A stretch of DNA of 64,000 nucleotides, taken from positions 217,805-281,804 of the forward strand of contig NZ_JQBP01000002.1 in NCBI RefSeq assembly GCF_001438705.1. Direction: 5' to 3'. Shown here piece after piece: positions 63,913 through 64,000 of this stretch. This stretch comes from Weissella kandleri (GTDB taxonomy: Bacteria; Bacillota; Bacilli; Lactobacillales; Lactobacillaceae). A program made the position numbers and the translations under genes. The notes under the pieces are model-generated. The model worked only from the letters and a program-made list of their open reading frames with translations, made no database searches and had not been told where the DNA came from. Numbering within the stretch: position 1 is the stretch's first letter; each line of letters opens with the position of its first letter.

Positions 63913-64000
63913 ATATCAAAAGCATTATTATCCAGGCGTACGGCAAGCGTTGGTACAAAAAGTGCAAGCAGCTATGTCGGATTATCGGTATCAACACGTG
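63896..64000 (+). CDS. yqeK: YqeK-like HD phosphohydrolase, N-terminal part (cut by window end)
   Basis: ATG 63896 lies inside the end of nadD, as is usual for nadD-yqeK. The 35 visible residues end MSDYRYQHV, which matches the first conserved His motif (RyeHv) of YqeK, a diadenosine tetraphosphate hydrolase. The HD motif itself lies beyond the window. Confidence 0.8.
   Translation, partial: MTIGIEYQKHYYPGVRQALVQKVQAAMSDYRYQHV

Overview
The window is a 64 kb piece of a low-GC Gram-positive chromosome. The gene content and order fit the Lactobacillaceae: str operon, infC-rpmI-rplT, hprK-gpsA-galU-trxB, ptsHI and yqeG-yqeH-yhbY-nadD-yqeK. Catabolite-repression (cre) sites, a tmRNA tag of AKNSNNLAFAA and the DUF368, TMEM175 and ElaA families agree with this. 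The Weissella/Leuconostoc group is my best guess, but it is an inference and no 16S gene is present. Nearly all genes lie on the + strand. Exceptions are tmRNA, a ComC-like prepilin peptidase, a universal stress protein, a small membrane protein and a LysM protein.

Layout. 1-1.2 kb: AT-rich accessory sequence with the tail of a possible secreted peptide, an overlapping small membrane peptide and a decayed gene. 1.2-12.1 kb: peptide transporter, small enzymes, FabK-like reductase, Ntn-hydrolase, cold-shock protein, a P-type ATPase behind a yybP-ykoY manganese riboswitch, and Tex. 12.2-16.5 kb: tRNA-Leu, a degenerate P-type ATPase, tRNA-Ser, tRNA-fMet, and a second, more degenerate P-type ATPase. 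16.6-29.1 kb: RNase Y, a class B PBP, tmRNA, TMEM175, AI-2E exporter, cytosine deaminase, an orphan atypical response regulator, GalM, Pgi and DUF368. 29.2-36.5 kb: EF-P, Asp23, NusB, infC-rpmI-rplT (ATA start on infC; L20 with an extra C-terminal domain) and rpsL-rpsG-fusA. 37.1-42.5 kb: potABCD, a 29-residue membrane peptide, cyclophilin, UspA. 42.7-51.3 kb: a DHA2 exporter broken by one stop codon, a structured intergenic RNA candidate, the hprK cluster and ptsHI. 51.4-64 kb: divergent TpiA, enolase, Tag, EndA-like nuclease, an XRE/ImmA pair beside tRNA-Arg, MmcQ/YjbR, gap, pgk, LysM protein and the yqeG-yqeK cluster.

How it works together. HPr, enzyme I and HPr kinase are all here, and cre-like sites lie before codA, galM, ptsH and gap, so this is part of one carbon-control network. 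Central carbon genes (pgi, gap, pgk, tpiA, eno) are scattered rather than in one operon. Competence-related functions appear as ComC and an EndA-like nuclease.

The points most worth a second look are: the two P1B-ATPase-like pseudoenzymes without an actuator domain; the homologous non-coding blocks that begin at the 3' ends of tRNA-Leu and tRNA-Arg, the latter next to an ImmR/ImmA-like pair; the HeH-like extension on L20; and the unassigned structured RNA at about 44.2-44.4 kb.
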